Below, piece by piece: positions 18,168-27,337 of a stretch of DNA of 64,000 nucleotides (position 1 is its first letter; the number at the start of each line of letters is the position of its first letter). Made by a program: the position numbers and the translations under genes. Source of the DNA: Methylotenera mobilis 13. GTDB taxonomy: Bacteria > Pseudomonadota > Gammaproteobacteria > Burkholderiales > Methylophilaceae. The DNA is taken from the NCBI RefSeq assembly GCF_000384255.1, contig NZ_KB913035.1:781362-845361 (forward strand), in the 5' to 3' direction. A model generated the notes under the pieces. That model ran no database searches. It worked only from the letters and a program-made list of their open reading frames with translations, and was not told the origin of the DNA.

Positions 18168-19016
18168 TTATTGAGTAACGCTGGCGCTAACGGGCTCTAA
18201 AATGGCTGATACTAAAATGCTGTGAAGACGGCGGCTGTCTGCACGCAAAACTTTGACATGAATGCCGTTAAAACTTACTTCTTCATTGCGTTTTGGTAGG
18301 TGGCCGAACTTGCTGACAACTAAACCGCCAATCGTCGAAAACTCTTCGTCGCTGAACGATGTGCCGATAATTTCATTAAAATCTGCAATTTCTGTCAGTG
18401 CCTTTACGCGGAACTGACCATCTGCATTTTGAATAATATTGTCCTCATCTTCATCGTAGTCGTACTCATCTTCGATGTCGCCGACAATTTGTTCGAGTAC
18501 ATCTTCAATGGTGACCATGCCTGCTACACCACCGTATTCATCTACTACAATCGCGATATGGTTGCGGCTACTACGAAATTCTTTAAGTAGCACGTTTAAA
18601 CGTTTAGCTTCAGGAATAAATACTGCTGGGCGTAGCATGTCACGTACTTCAAAGTCATCACCTGCGTAGTAACGTAGTAAGTCTTTTGCAAGCAAAATGC
18701 CGATCACATCGTTTTTATTGCCCTCTATCACAGGAAAGCGTGAGTGAGCAGTTTCAATGACATTGGGGATAAAGACTTCAGGAGGGTCGGTGATGTCGAT
18801 GACATCCATCTGTGAGCGCGGGATCATAATGTCGCGCACTTGCATTTCACTTACTTGCAGCACACCCTCAATCATGGCGAGAGAATCCGCGTCCATTAGG
18901 CTGTTTTCGTAGGCGCTGTGTAATAGTCCCACAAGCTGTTCGCGGTCTTCAGGTTCCCGCAATAAAAAATGGCTTAAGCGTTCTAATAAACTGGGTTTTT
19001 CCGAGTCGGTTGCCAT
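18168..19016 (-). CDS. corC: CorC/HlyC-family transporter-associated CBS protein
   Basis: Cytosolic protein with two CBS domains (about 70-190: DIMIPRSQMDVIDI, HIAIVVDEYGGVAGMVTIEDVLEQIVGDIEDEYD) and a C-terminal CorC_HlyC domain (TIGGLVVSKFGHLPKRNEEV). It lacks the membrane DUF21 domain. Linked in enterobacteria to Mg/Co efflux; also found next to ybeY and lnt in many proteobacteria, as here (11 bp from ybeY). The exact role is inferred from family. Confidence 0.92.
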   Translation of the reverse strand: MATDSEKPSLLERLSHFLLREPEDREQLVGLLHSAYENSLMDADSLAMIEGVLQVSEMQVRDIMIPRSQMDVIDITDPPEVFIPNVIETAHSRFPVIEGNKNDVIGILLAKDLLRYYAGDDFEVRDMLRPAVFIPEAKRLNVLLKEFRSSRNHIAIVVDEYGGVAGMVTIEDVLEQIVGDIEDEYDYDEDEDNIIQNADGQFRVKALTEIADFNEIIGTSFSDEEFSTIGGLVVSKFGHLPKRNEEVSFNGIHVKVLRADSRRLHSILVSAILEPVSASVTQ

Positions 19017-19027
19017 TAGTTGGCGTC

Positions 19028-19465
19028 CTATGTAATGAGATAGGGTGAAGCATACCCTAATTTCGTGACAATTGCAGTCTCTAAGCCTTCCATTAGTTCG
19101 GCTTGAGGGTCGGTTTCATGGTCATAACCATGTAAATGAAGAATGCCGTGTACTGTTAAATGCGCAAAGTGGGCATCAAGACTTTTTTGTTGCGCTTTAG
19201 CTTCAGCTTCAACTACTGGCGCGCAAATAATGATGTCACCCATCAAATGAGGGTCTTCGGTGAGGGGGAATGTCAGCACATTGGTGGCGTAATCTTTGCC
19301 ACGATAGGTGTTGTTGAGCAGCTTGCCTTCTTCAGCATCCACAATGCGGATTGTGACTTCGGTATCTACTCTTAGGGCAGCTTTTGCCCACTTGCGAAAT
19401 TGGCTAGCAGTTGGAAGATTGCTAGCCTCGCTTGCATATTGAATGGTGGCGGCTAATTTAGGCAT
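19028..19465 (-). CDS. ybeY: Endoribonuclease YbeY
   Basis: Zinc endoribonuclease needed for 16S rRNA 3'-end maturation and ribosome quality control. The metal site is HGILHLHGYDHETD (three His), and the family segment NNTYRGKDYATNVLTFPL is intact. 145 aa. It sits 11 bp from corC and 9 bp from the psiE-like gene, in a leftward series with phoH and miaB, the standard ybeY-ybeZ-miaB neighbourhood. Confidence 0.95.
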   Translation of the reverse strand: MPKLAATIQYASEASNLPTASQFRKWAKAALRVDTEVTIRIVDAEEGKLLNNTYRGKDYATNVLTFPLTEDPHLMGDIIICAPVVEAEAKAQQKSLDAHFAHLTVHGILHLHGYDHETDPQAELMEGLETAIVTKLGYASPYLIT

Positions 19466-19474
19466 ATAGTAAGC

Positions 19475-19894
19475 TTAATCATTCTTCGATTGTAAATCTG
19501 TGCCATCGGTGTACGGAAACTTCACATGTCCATAACGCACCACTAAAATAGCCAATGCAATCAATAATATTGAGCTCGAAAGCGCGAACATCGTCATTGC
19601 GTCTAGCTCTTTAATATCAAGTACCAAGAATCGAGCCAACGCGATAATGCCAATATATAGCGGATATCTCACAGGTAGCTTTCCAGCAGTTAGGTAATGG
19701 CTAAGCATGGACATTACTTCAAGATATAAGAATAACAGTAGCAAGTCGCCCACGTGGATGCTACGGGCATCCCAAATATTGATAATTGCCTGAAGCACAC
19801 CCAGTATGGTGGCGAGGCCAATCACAATCAATACTACTTGCTCAACTGCACTCAAACCCTTTTGCATGATTTTGCTATATTTATTAGGTGTCAT
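19475..19894 (-). CDS. psiE: PsiE-family membrane protein
   Basis: Four-span inner-membrane protein of the phosphate-starvation-inducible PsiE family (139 aa). Seen in the sequence: VVLIVIGLATILGVLQAI, LLLLFLYLEVMSMLSHYLTAGKLPVRYPLYIGIIALARFLVLDIKELD, the last stretch aligning with the PsiE core [20 protein letters not shown], and a final span SSSILLIALAILVV. Its function is unknown. It interrupts the usual ybeY-phoH adjacency and has a 102-bp gap upstream. Confidence 0.8.
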   Translation of the reverse strand: MTPNKYSKIMQKGLSAVEQVVLIVIGLATILGVLQAIINIWDARSIHVGDLLLLFLYLEVMSMLSHYLTAGKLPVRYPLYIGIIALARFLVLDIKELDAMTMFALSSSILLIALAILVVRYGHVKFPYTDGTDLQSKND

Positions 19895-19996
19895 TTTTTA
19901 TCCCAAAATTACCTGTAGTTGCATATTGTTTTTTTTAATTATACCTTGCCAAATACTTAGCCAAGTATCACCAGATTTTCTAGGCATCATACCGTA

Positions 19997-20944
19997 TTAC
20001 TCTCTACGTTGAGATTCGTATTCTTCATAGGCATTCACGATTTTCTGTACCAGCGGGTGGCGGACGACATCACCAGACAAGAAGTGCGTCATTGCAATGC
20101 CTTTGATATCTTTTAATACTTTTTGCGCCTCTACTAAGCCACTTTTCTGATGGCGTTGTAAGTCAATTTGGGTGACATCACCAGTAATCACTGCTTTAGT
20201 GCCAAAGCCGATACGAGTTAAAAACATTTTCATCTGTTCTGGTGTTGTATTTTGCGCTTCATCCAAAATAATAAAGCTTTGATTTAACGTGCGTCCTCGC
20301 ATGTAGGCTAAAGGGGCCACTTCAATTGCACCGCGCTCAAACATTTTGTTCACTGTATCGTAGCCAGCTAAGTCATATAACGCATCGTATAGTGGGCGCA
20401 AGTAGGGGTCTACTTTTTGGTTTAAATCGCCAGGTAAAAAGCCTAGGCGTTCACCAGCTTCAACCGCTGGGCGCACTAACACAATCCGTTTAACGCGGTC
20501 ACGGGTCATGGCATCTACTGCACAGGCAACTGCTAGGTAAGTTTTACCGGTACCTGCCGGCCCAATACCAAACGTAATGTCATGGTCTTGTATTTGCTGA
20601 AGATAAGCCACTTGGCGTGGCGTACGGCCATGTAAATCGCCACGTCTTGTCATCAGTACTGGCATAGCGGTTGTGGCAACGTCTTCAGGTTTTAGCTTGT
20701 CTATTTCGACTAGACCTAGTTGAATATCTTCGAGCTCAATCGGTTTTTTTGCACGGCTGTAGAAGTTTTCAATTAGTTGAGCGGCAAGCCGAACGTTATC
20801 AAGCTTGCCACTGAAGTTAAATGTGCTGCCACGGCGATTAATGTTTACCTCAAGCGCAGTTTCTATTTGTTTGATGTTTTCATCAAGCGGCCCGCAGAGG
20901 TTAGCAAGACGAACATTATCTTCAGGAGTTAAAGTAATTTCCAT
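19997..20944 (-). CDS. ybeZ: PhoH-like ATPase (YbeZ)
   Basis: PhoH-family P-loop ATPase of 315 aa, a proposed RNA helicase partner of YbeY. An N-terminal KH-like segment (NRRGSTFNFSGK) precedes Walker A GPAGTGKTYLAVACAVDAM and Walker B SFIILDEAQNTTPEQMKMFLTRIG. It starts 2 bp after miaB. Known neighbours and fold make the assignment firm; the reaction in the cell is less well known. Confidence 0.93.
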   Translation of the reverse strand: MEITLTPEDNVRLANLCGPLDENIKQIETALEVNINRRGSTFNFSGKLDNVRLAAQLIENFYSRAKKPIELEDIQLGLVEIDKLKPEDVATTAMPVLMTRRGDLHGRTPRQVAYLQQIQDHDITFGIGPAGTGKTYLAVACAVDAMTRDRVKRIVLVRPAVEAGERLGFLPGDLNQKVDPYLRPLYDALYDLAGYDTVNKMFERGAIEVAPLAYMRGRTLNQSFIILDEAQNTTPEQMKMFLTRIGFGTKAVITGDVTQIDLQRHQKSGLVEAQKVLKDIKGIAMTHFLSGDVVRHPLVQKIVNAYEEYESQRRE

Positions 20945-20946
20945 GG

Positions 20947-22275
20947 TTATACGATCTCGCCAATTAAGCGTCTTGGGTTAGAAACGTCGGTAATTTTCAC
21001 ATTCACAAACTGATGAATCAAGTTTGCATCACCTGCGATATCGACCACTCGGTTATTATCTGTCTTGCCAGCTAGTAAGCTAGTATCTTTCCATGATGCA
21101 CCTTCAATCAGCACGCGTTGTGTGGTGCCTAGCATAGCCTCGGAAATAGCTTTAGCTTGCGCTTCGTTAATTGCTTGCAGCTTGTCTAAACGTGCCAATT
21201 TTGTTTCTTGTGAGGTGTCGTCTTTTAAAAACGAAGCAGGTGTACCAGGGCGAGGGCTGTACAAAAAGCTAAAGCTTGCGTCAAACCCTACATCCTGCAT
21301 GAGTTTTACTGTCGCTTCAAAGTCCGCTTCTGATTCACCAGGAAAGCCAATAATAAAGTCAGACGTAAACGTTAAGTTAGGATTGGCAGTTTTAAGTTTT
21401 CGGATAATCGACTTGAATTGCAATGCAGTGTAGTTACGTTTCATCGCCATCAGAATACGATCGCTGCCAGCCTGTACTGGTAAGTGTAATTGCGTAGCAA
21501 GTTTTGGTACGGTGGCAAAACAGTTAATCAAGCGCTCATTCATTTCGTTAGGATGGCTGGTAGTAAAGCGAATGCGCTCAATTTGCGGGATTTCGGCAAT
21601 CGTTTCAATTAACATAGCCAAGTCAGCCTCCACACCATCATATTCTGTGCGGTAAGCATTGACGTTTTGGCCTAGTAACGTAATTTCTTTTACGCCTTGC
21701 TCTGTCAGTTGCACTGCTTCGGTCAGAATGTCTGCAAATGGCCGAGAGACTTCTTCCCCGCGTGTGTAGGGCACAACGCAGAAGCTACAGTATTTGCTAC
21801 AGCCTTCCATAATGCTTAAAAACGCACTTACACCTTCCACGCGCGGTGGTGGCAAGTGGTCAAATTTTTCAATTTCAGGAAAACTGATATCTACTTGAGA
21901 CGTACCGCTTGCTTGCTTGTTTTTAATCATCTCTGGCAGGCGGTGTAAGGTTTGCGGACCAAATACAACATCTACGTATGGTGCGCGTTTGATGATGTTG
22001 TCGCCTTCTTGTGACGCCACGCATCCGCCCACACCAATCACTAGGTTTGGATTTTTCTCTTTAAGTGGAATAAAGCGACCAAGGTGGCTAAACACTTTAT
22101 CTTCTGCTTTTTCGCGCACAGAGCAAGTGTTCAGCAAAATCACATCTGCATCATCAGGGGTCAGTGTTTCTACCATGCCATCTGACGCAGACAACATATC
22201 TGCCATCCGAGATGAATCGTACTCGTTCATCTGGCAGCCGAAGGTCTTAATAAAAACTTTTTTAGGTGTATTCAA
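20947..22275 (-). CDS. miaB: tRNA-2-methylthio-N6-dimethylallyladenosine synthase
   Basis: Radical-SAM methylthiotransferase that modifies A37 of tRNAs reading UNN codons. The N-terminal UPF0004 domain has the three cluster cysteines ([37 protein letters not shown]), the radical-SAM motif is CSKYCSFC, and a TRAM domain ends the protein ([11 protein letters not shown]...). 442 aa, normal. First gene of the miaB-ybeZ-psiE-ybeY-corC run; cysG starts divergently 116 bp away. Confidence 0.96.
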   Translation of the reverse strand: MNTPKKVFIKTFGCQMNEYDSSRMADMLSASDGMVETLTPDDADVILLNTCSVREKAEDKVFSHLGRFIPLKEKNPNLVIGVGGCVASQEGDNIIKRAPYVDVVFGPQTLHRLPEMIKNKQASGTSQVDISFPEIEKFDHLPPPRVEGVSAFLSIMEGCSKYCSFCVVPYTRGEEVSRPFADILTEAVQLTEQGVKEITLLGQNVNAYRTEYDGVEADLAMLIETIAEIPQIERIRFTTSHPNEMNERLINCFATVPKLATQLHLPVQAGSDRILMAMKRNYTALQFKSIIRKLKTANPNLTFTSDFIIGFPGESEADFEATVKLMQDVGFDASFSFLYSPRPGTPASFLKDDTSQETKLARLDKLQAINEAQAKAISEAMLGTTQRVLIEGASWKDTSLLAGKTDNNRVVDIAGDANLIHQFVNVKITDVSNPRRLIGEIV

Positions 22276-22391
22276 GGCGTTATCGTCAAAGCGTAAAACA
22301 TGATTTTAACGTATTTGCTCACTTGCCTCACGCAAAGTTGTTGACTACAAGGTAAAATGATTAACTTAATGAATAATTAGCTATTTAAAAC

Positions 22392-23780
22392 ATGCAAGCA
22401 CTCCCAATTTTTATCAATATCACTAATCGGTTATGTATTGTGATTGGCGGCGGCGATGTCGCTACGCGCAAAGTCAGCATGTTGTTAAAAGCCAACGCTG
22501 CCATCACTTTAGTGTCACCAGAAATCTGTCATGAGTTACAAGCGTTGGTCGATGACGGGAAAATTAAATGCATTCAATCCAACTATCACAAGCAGCAGCT
22601 TGAGGGCGCATGTTTGGTCGTCGCTGCGACGGATGATATGACGGTTAACGAAGCAGTCTCCAAAGACTCAAAGGTGCTAGGCATTCCTGTTAACGTGGTT
22701 GATGCTCCGGATTTGTGTACGTTTACGATGGGCTCTATTATCGAGCGTAGCCCAGTCGTGATTGCCGTTTCTAGTGAGGGCAATGCCCCTGTATTGGCGC
22801 GTTATATCCGCACTAAAATTGAAACCATGCTACCTGCTGGTTATGGCCGTATCGCGGGTATCGCTGGCGAGTTTCGCGATAAAGTAAAGGCAAAATTTAC
22901 CACCACGCAAGCTCGCCGCCGATTCTGGGAAGATGTACTACAAGGCCCGTTAGTTGAGCGTGTTTTATCAGGCCAAGAACAATCAGCGCGTACTTTGTTG
23001 CAAGACTTAATTGATCAAGAAAACGTCACCACGAATAAAGGCGAGGTGTTCTTGGTTGGTGGCGGCCCAGGTGATCCTGATTTGTTAACATTCAGGGCGT
23101 TACGCTTGATGCAGCAGTGTGATGTCTGTGTCTATGATAAGTTGGTGAGCCCAGAAGTGATGGAATTGGTGCGCCGTGATGCGGAGCTGATTTACGTAGG
23201 TAAATCGCGTGACCAGCATACGCTTCCGCAAGAGGAAATTAATGCTTTGCTTGCTAAGCTAGCATTGCAAGGTAAACGCGTACTTCGTTTAAAAGGTGGC
23301 GACCCATTTATATTTGGTCGTGGCGGCGAAGAAATTGAAACGCTGATGGAGCATGGTGTTCCATTTCAGGTAGTACCAGGCATTACCGCTGCGAATGGTG
23401 TTTCTAGCTATGCTGGAATTCCGCTGACGCACCGAGACTACGCACAAGCTTGTTTGTTTATTACTGGGCACTTAAAAGATGGTAGTCTAGATTTGGATTG
23501 GGAAGCGATGGCTAGACCAAGACAAACTGTTGTCATTTACATGGGTTTAGTTGGCTTGGCGCAAATCTGCGAGCAACTAATTAAGCACGGTGTTTCTCCT
23601 GATATGCCGGTTGCCGTGGTGCAGCAGGGCACAACGCAACGCCAAAAGGTTGTGACAGCAACACTGGCAGACCTATTTGAAAAAGTGACTGAAGCGGGGT
23701 TAAAACCGCCATGCCTCACGATTATTGGTGAAGTGGTACATCTGCGTGAGAAGTTGGCTTGGTTTGAGCCTGGCGTATAG
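22392..23780 (+). CDS. cysG: Siroheme synthase (multifunctional)
   Basis: Makes siroheme from uroporphyrinogen III. The N-terminal half (1-150) is the precorrin-2 dehydrogenase/ferrochelatase part, with NAD site VIGGGDVATRKVSMLL and SSEGNAPVLARYIRTKIETMLP. A dimerisation segment follows, and from about residue 215 the methyltransferase half shows VFLVGGGPGDPDLLTFRALRLM, RLKGGDPFIFGRGGEE and GITAANGVSSYAGIPLTHRD. 462 aa, full length. Siroheme serves sulfite and nitrite reductases; none is next to it. Confidence 0.96.
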   Translation: MQALPIFINITNRLCIVIGGGDVATRKVSMLLKANAAITLVSPEICHELQALVDDGKIKCIQSNYHKQQLEGACLVVAATDDMTVNEAVSKDSKVLGIPVNVVDAPDLCTFTMGSIIERSPVVIAVSSEGNAPVLARYIRTKIETMLPAGYGRIAGIAGEFRDKVKAKFTTTQARRRFWEDVLQGPLVERVLSGQEQSARTLLQDLIDQENVTTNKGEVFLVGGGPGDPDLLTFRALRLMQQCDVCVYDKLVSPEVMELVRRDAELIYVGKSRDQHTLPQEEINALLAKLALQGKRVLRLKGGDPFIFGRGGEEIETLMEHGVPFQVVPGITAANGVSSYAGIPLTHRDYAQACLFITGHLKDGSLDLDWEAMARPRQTVVIYMGLVGLAQICEQLIKHGVSPDMPVAVVQQGTTQRQKVVTATLADLFEKVTEAGLKPPCLTIIGEVVHLREKLAWFEPGV

Positions 23781-23876
23781 CTGCTTTATTAACAGAGAAT
23801 TTTGTTAACTGTCTATCTAATCAAATGGTTAGTTGATTAATTATTAGCTTGGCATGTAAGTGATTTTTGTTGTATG

Positions 23877-25184
23877 TTAGTTTTTAATCGGGATGCTGAG
23901 GCGAGCTTCTAAGCCTCCTTCTGGCCGGTTGATCAGCTCTAACTTGCCATGATGTAGTTTAGCAATACGGTCTGCAATCGCTAGCCCTAAGCCGCTACCC
24001 CCGGCATTGCTGCGTGCAGTATCAAGCCGCTCAAATGGGCGCAATATTTTTTCTAAATGGGTTTCTGGAATACCCGGCCCATTATCAAAAACGCTAATCA
24101 CAATACAGTCTGCGAGGATTTGGCTGCTTACGCGTACTTGTCCGCCCCCATAGTTATAAGCATTGCCAACGAGATTGTCTAGCAGGCGTTGCATAGCAAG
24201 CGGTTTAATTGGTACTTTATAAGTGGGTGCTAATTGGATGACTAAATCTCGTCCTGCCCGTTCTTGTCTATCATGTAATCCTTGCAGCAAAGTATTGATA
24301 TCGACCATCAATGTTGGCTCACCCTCCGTGCCGCGAACAAAGTCTAAGAACTGATGGATAATGTTATCCATGTCTGCAATATCCTGCACCATGCCAGACT
24401 TCAGGTAGCCACAATCTTTCTCCGGTAGCATTTCTACCGCAAGGCGCAGTCGCGCTAGGGGTGTGCGAATGTCGTGAGAGACACCAGCAAGAATCAGTGT
24501 TCTTTCCGCGTCTAGCTCTGCTAGTGATTCCGCCATTTTGTTAAAAGTAGTGCTTACTTCACGTAACTCCGTCACGCTATCTTCGGGGAGTTTATCAGGG
24601 CGCTGGCCTTTACGTAGTTTATCGGCTGCGCTTACTAGTAAATTAAGCGGCTTGTTAATGCGTGCGGCTAGTACATAGCCACCAGCTAGAGATAAACTCA
24701 ATACTAGGCCAATCCAACCCAGCCATTGCCAAGGAAATGAGCGCTCTACGTGTACGTTTGGGATGACCACCCAAAAGTCATCTTGATCAATGCCAAAACT
24801 AACCCATAACCCATCTATGCCATAATGATTGGTTGTAATAATGGTTTGTACACCTAAGCGTTCACGTATTTTATCAGCGACCATATTAATAAATGGGTCG
24901 TCTGGCAGTGGAGCAATTTCTTCCATGAAGTCTGCATAATAAATACGCACACCTTCTTTTCCGGTTAATTCTGAAAGTAATGCTAAACGAAGGTTTTCTT
25001 GAGATGCAATTAAAGATGCACGCGTATAGTTAACAACAGTGACTGCTTGTAATGCCGTTGCCTGCGCGCGCGGCTCTCGTTCAAAGTATTCAAAAATCTT
25101 TAAAGATGCAAACTGACCTATCGCTAAAAGCAGAGCGATGAGCAGCATAATTCTTGAGAGTAGTTTTTTTGGTAAAAGACGCAA
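23877..25184 (-). CDS. envZ: EnvZ-type sensor histidine kinase
   Basis: Inner-membrane sensor kinase (435 aa): TM1 about 10-28, periplasmic domain to about 153, TM2 WLGWIGLVLSLSLAGGYVL, HAMP, then H-box AGVSHDIRTPLARLRL (His237), N-box LLDNLVGNAYNYGGG, and G-boxes DNGPGIPETHLEKILRPFERLD and GGSGLGLAIADRIAKLHHG. It follows the OmpR-like regulator by 81 bp. The presumed role is osmotic or envelope response, by family; the signal cannot be read here. Confidence 0.9.
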   Translation of the reverse strand: MRLLPKKLLSRIMLLIALLLAIGQFASLKIFEYFEREPRAQATALQAVTVVNYTRASLIASQENLRLALLSELTGKEGVRIYYADFMEEIAPLPDDPFINMVADKIRERLGVQTIITTNHYGIDGLWVSFGIDQDDFWVVIPNVHVERSFPWQWLGWIGLVLSLSLAGGYVLAARINKPLNLLVSAADKLRKGQRPDKLPEDSVTELREVSTTFNKMAESLAELDAERTLILAGVSHDIRTPLARLRLAVEMLPEKDCGYLKSGMVQDIADMDNIIHQFLDFVRGTEGEPTLMVDINTLLQGLHDRQERAGRDLVIQLAPTYKVPIKPLAMQRLLDNLVGNAYNYGGGQVRVSSQILADCIVISVFDNGPGIPETHLEKILRPFERLDTARSNAGGSGLGLAIADRIAKLHHGKLELINRPEGGLEARLSIPIKN

Positions 25185-25265
25185 GGGTATTGGCTTTGGT
25201 AATAAAATTGAGCATTAAATCAGGCAATCCAAGGCATGCAAGAAAGCCTGTTGCCTTGTTTTCGA

Positions 25266-25991
25266 CTAATTATCGGCTTCGCCATCCGGTATAAATACGT
25301 AGCCAAATCCCCACATGGTTTGCAAATAGCGAGGGTGAGCAGGATCAGGCTCAATTAGCTTGCGTAAACGCGATACTTGTACGTCAATGCTGCGATCATA
25401 AACATCCAGTTCACGTCCGCGCGCTAGTTGCATCAGTCTGTCGCGTGATAAAGGTTGGCGCGGGTGATCCACAAAAACTTTTAGCAATGCAAATTCGCCA
25501 CTGGTAATCGCAATCGCAGTCCCTTGGCGGCTCAGTGAGCGTGTGGCTGCGTTGAACACAAAGTCGCCAATCGTAATGTTCTCTGCAGCATTCGCAGGTG
25601 CGCTAGGCACTAAACGCTCATGTCTGCGCATCACCGCATTGATACGTGCTAATAATTCTCTTGGGTTAAATGGTTTTGGCAAATAGTCATCAGCACCCAT
25701 TTCCAGGCCGATAATTCGATCTACCTCGTCGCCACGCGCTGTTAGCATCACGATCGGCATCATGGTTGCACTGCCACGCATTCTGCGGCAAATGGATAAT
25801 CCATCCTCGCCTGGCAACATTAAATCTAGCACTAATAAATCAATAGCATCGCTGTTTAGAATACTATCCATCTCTTTAGCGTCATTTGCAGTTTTGACGG
25901 TAAAGCCTTGTTCTGTGAGATAGCGTTGCAACAGTTCACGTAAACGCACATCGTCATCTACGACTAAGATTTTTTTATTTTGGTCTGCCAT
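25266..25991 (-). CDS. ompR: OmpR-type response regulator
   Basis: Receiver domain with acidic pocket VVDDDVRL, phospho-acceptor Asp56 in LLVLDLMLPGEDG and Lys in DYLPKPFNPREL; C-terminal winged helix ending SRLRKLIEPDPAHPRYLQTMWGFGYVFIPD. This is the OmpR signature (241 aa). It is first in the pair with the EnvZ-like kinase. Its upstream region (25992-26286), shared with a divergent EF-hand gene, is very AT-rich and carries palindromes. Confidence 0.92.
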   Translation of the reverse strand: MADQNKKILVVDDDVRLRELLQRYLTEQGFTVKTANDAKEMDSILNSDAIDLLVLDLMLPGEDGLSICRRMRGSATMMPIVMLTARGDEVDRIIGLEMGADDYLPKPFNPRELLARINAVMRRHERLVPSAPANAAENITIGDFVFNAATRSLSRQGTAIAITSGEFALLKVFVDHPRQPLSRDRLMQLARGRELDVYDRSIDVQVSRLRKLIEPDPAHPRYLQTMWGFGYVFIPDGEADN

Positions 25992-26146
25992 GATTATGTT
26001 TAAACCTTAATTTTTAATAAAATGATATTGAATGTTATTCAAAACAATATTATTTTCAATAACTGTAAAGTGTATGCTAAATTTATATTTATATTCAATA
26101 TTATGTGATTAAACTTTAAAATTTATTGATTGTCACATGTCACAGA

Positions 26147-26177
26147 TTGTAAAAATTTACAATTTCTTACAATTTCA
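26147..26177. promoter_or_regulatory. Palindrome and tandem 10-mers in the ompR / EF-hand divergent region
   Basis: TTGTAAA-AA-TTTACAA (26147-26162) is a 7+2+7 palindrome, and its right half begins a tandem pair of TTACAATTTC (26158-26167 and 26168-26177). The 295-bp divergent region around it is otherwise AT-rich and gene-free. Such symmetric sites are candidate operators, possibly for OmpR itself; AT-richness makes chance symmetry more likely, so confidence is low. Confidence 0.35.
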
Positions 26178-26286
26178 TCGTTAAATGAAACATTCAATTA
26201 ACAAACGTGCTTCATGATAATGCAACTTAAATTGTAATGCTCAACATTGGAACCTTGATTCTTTGGATTTGATCTTGCTAAACAAT

Positions 26287-26883
26287 ATGTCATCGACCAA
26301 GTATGCGTGCCTAGTTTTATGCATGGGATTAAGCTTTTCGTTAAGCCTAAATGCTGAAAATAGAAATAGTTTGTCAGCAACCGCTGACAAATCAAAGCGC
26401 GTGGTAGAAGATGAACGTTTTGCTGAGGATGACGGCAGAAGCGATGGTTACCAAAAAACGCTTAATTTAAACTTCAGTCCAGAGCGTAGAGAAATGTTGC
26501 GTAAGGCGCTTGAAGAGTATGCGCGCTCTATTGATCCGAGTCATGATCAAATTGAAGAGCGCAGACGTGCAATGCAAGAAAGCATTGAGGCACGTTTTTT
26601 TGAGGCAGATACCAATAATAACAGCACAATAGACCGGCAAGAGGCGACAGAAAAGCTGCCGCAGATCGCAAGACATTTCAACAGTGTTGATACCAATCAG
26701 GATGGCGTCATCTCATTAAATGAGCTAGTTGAGGCGCAAGCAAGAATCCTAGAGCGCCGCAGAGCGGCAGAAGCTGCAATTCAGTTGGAAAAGCAGAAAA
26801 GAATGATTGAGGCGGAAGCGCTAGAAGAAGCTAAAGCCAAAAACAAGCAAGCAACCAATATACCGAAAAAGAAGTCACTGTAG
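26287..26883 (+). CDS. Secreted EF-hand protein
   Basis: Exported protein of about 198 aa. I use the ATG at 26287 because it gives a clean signal peptide (YACLVLCMGLSFSLSLNAEN); an upstream TTG (26263) is possible but unlikely. Two EF-hand calcium loops are seen: DTNNNSTIDRQE and DTNQDGVISLNE, followed by a charged, Ala/Glu-rich helix (RRRAAEAAIQLEKQKRMIEAEALEEAKAK) likely to form a coiled coil. Calcium buffering or envelope signalling is plausible; the target is unknown. It lies just before the island's target gene. Confidence 0.8.
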   Translation: MSSTKYACLVLCMGLSFSLSLNAENRNSLSATADKSKRVVEDERFAEDDGRSDGYQKTLNLNFSPERREMLRKALEEYARSIDPSHDQIEERRRAMQESIEARFFEADTNNNSTIDRQEATEKLPQIARHFNSVDTNQDGVISLNELVEAQARILERRRAAEAAIQLEKQKRMIEAEALEEAKAKNKQATNIPKKKSL

Positions 26884-27046
26884 CGTTAATTGGTTTCAGT
26901 CTTTAACCCACTTCTAGTGTTCGCCGACTATCAGCTGACACTCATGCAGTAATCTATATCCTCAGTTTTTAATTTAGTCTTTATACCTTTGCACTATGCA
27001 TTCGTGCATAATAAGTATCAATGATTAATCAATCCGGTGTTTTTGT

Positions 27047-27280
27047 ATGGCGTTAAGGCTCGAAGTTGCTGAGAGCATAGCCAATATTCCTGCTGATGCA
27101 TGGGATGTATTGGCGGGAGGTGTGCCACTACTTAGCCATGCTTTTTTAAGTGCTTTTGAAACGTCAAGTTCTGTAGGCGCTGGTACTGGCTGGCAACCTT
27201 GCTTTTTGCTGTTGTACGATGATACCCAACTAATAGGCGCTATGCCGCTATACGTTAAATACCATTCTTATGGTGAGTAC
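27047..27280 (+). pseudogene. FemAB-like N-acyltransferase, 5' part split by the island
   Basis: The first 78 codons (to GEY) of a FemAB-like/DUF482 (PF04339, COG3146) acyltransferase. The frame runs on into island DNA for seven foreign residues and stops at 27304. Residues such as GWQPCFLLLYDDTQLIGAMPLYVKYHSYGEY align with the intact homologue carried on the island (57.8-58.9 kb: LVAAAPMYLKTHSRGEF). The missing part resumes exactly with VFDWAWAEAYERNG at 59142. Joined, the gene would encode 375 aa, so it was whole before the insertion. A truncated peptide may still be made but should lack activity. Confidence 0.9.
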
Positions 27281-27286
27281 AGAATG

Positions 27287-27316
27287 TTGTGTCGTATACT
27301 TTGAAATGTCCAAGTA
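27287..27316 (+). repeat. Left terminal inverted sequence of the island
   Basis: Contains TTGTGTC (27287-27293) and TGTCCAAGTA (27307-27316). Both have exact inverted partners at the right end (GACACAA 59135-59141, TACTTGGACA 59102-59111). The six bases before it (AGAATG, 27281-27286) are neither target nor repeat and may be a crossover core carried from a previous site. Confidence 0.75.
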
Positions 27317-27337
27317 AAACAATGTCAAAAAAAACTC

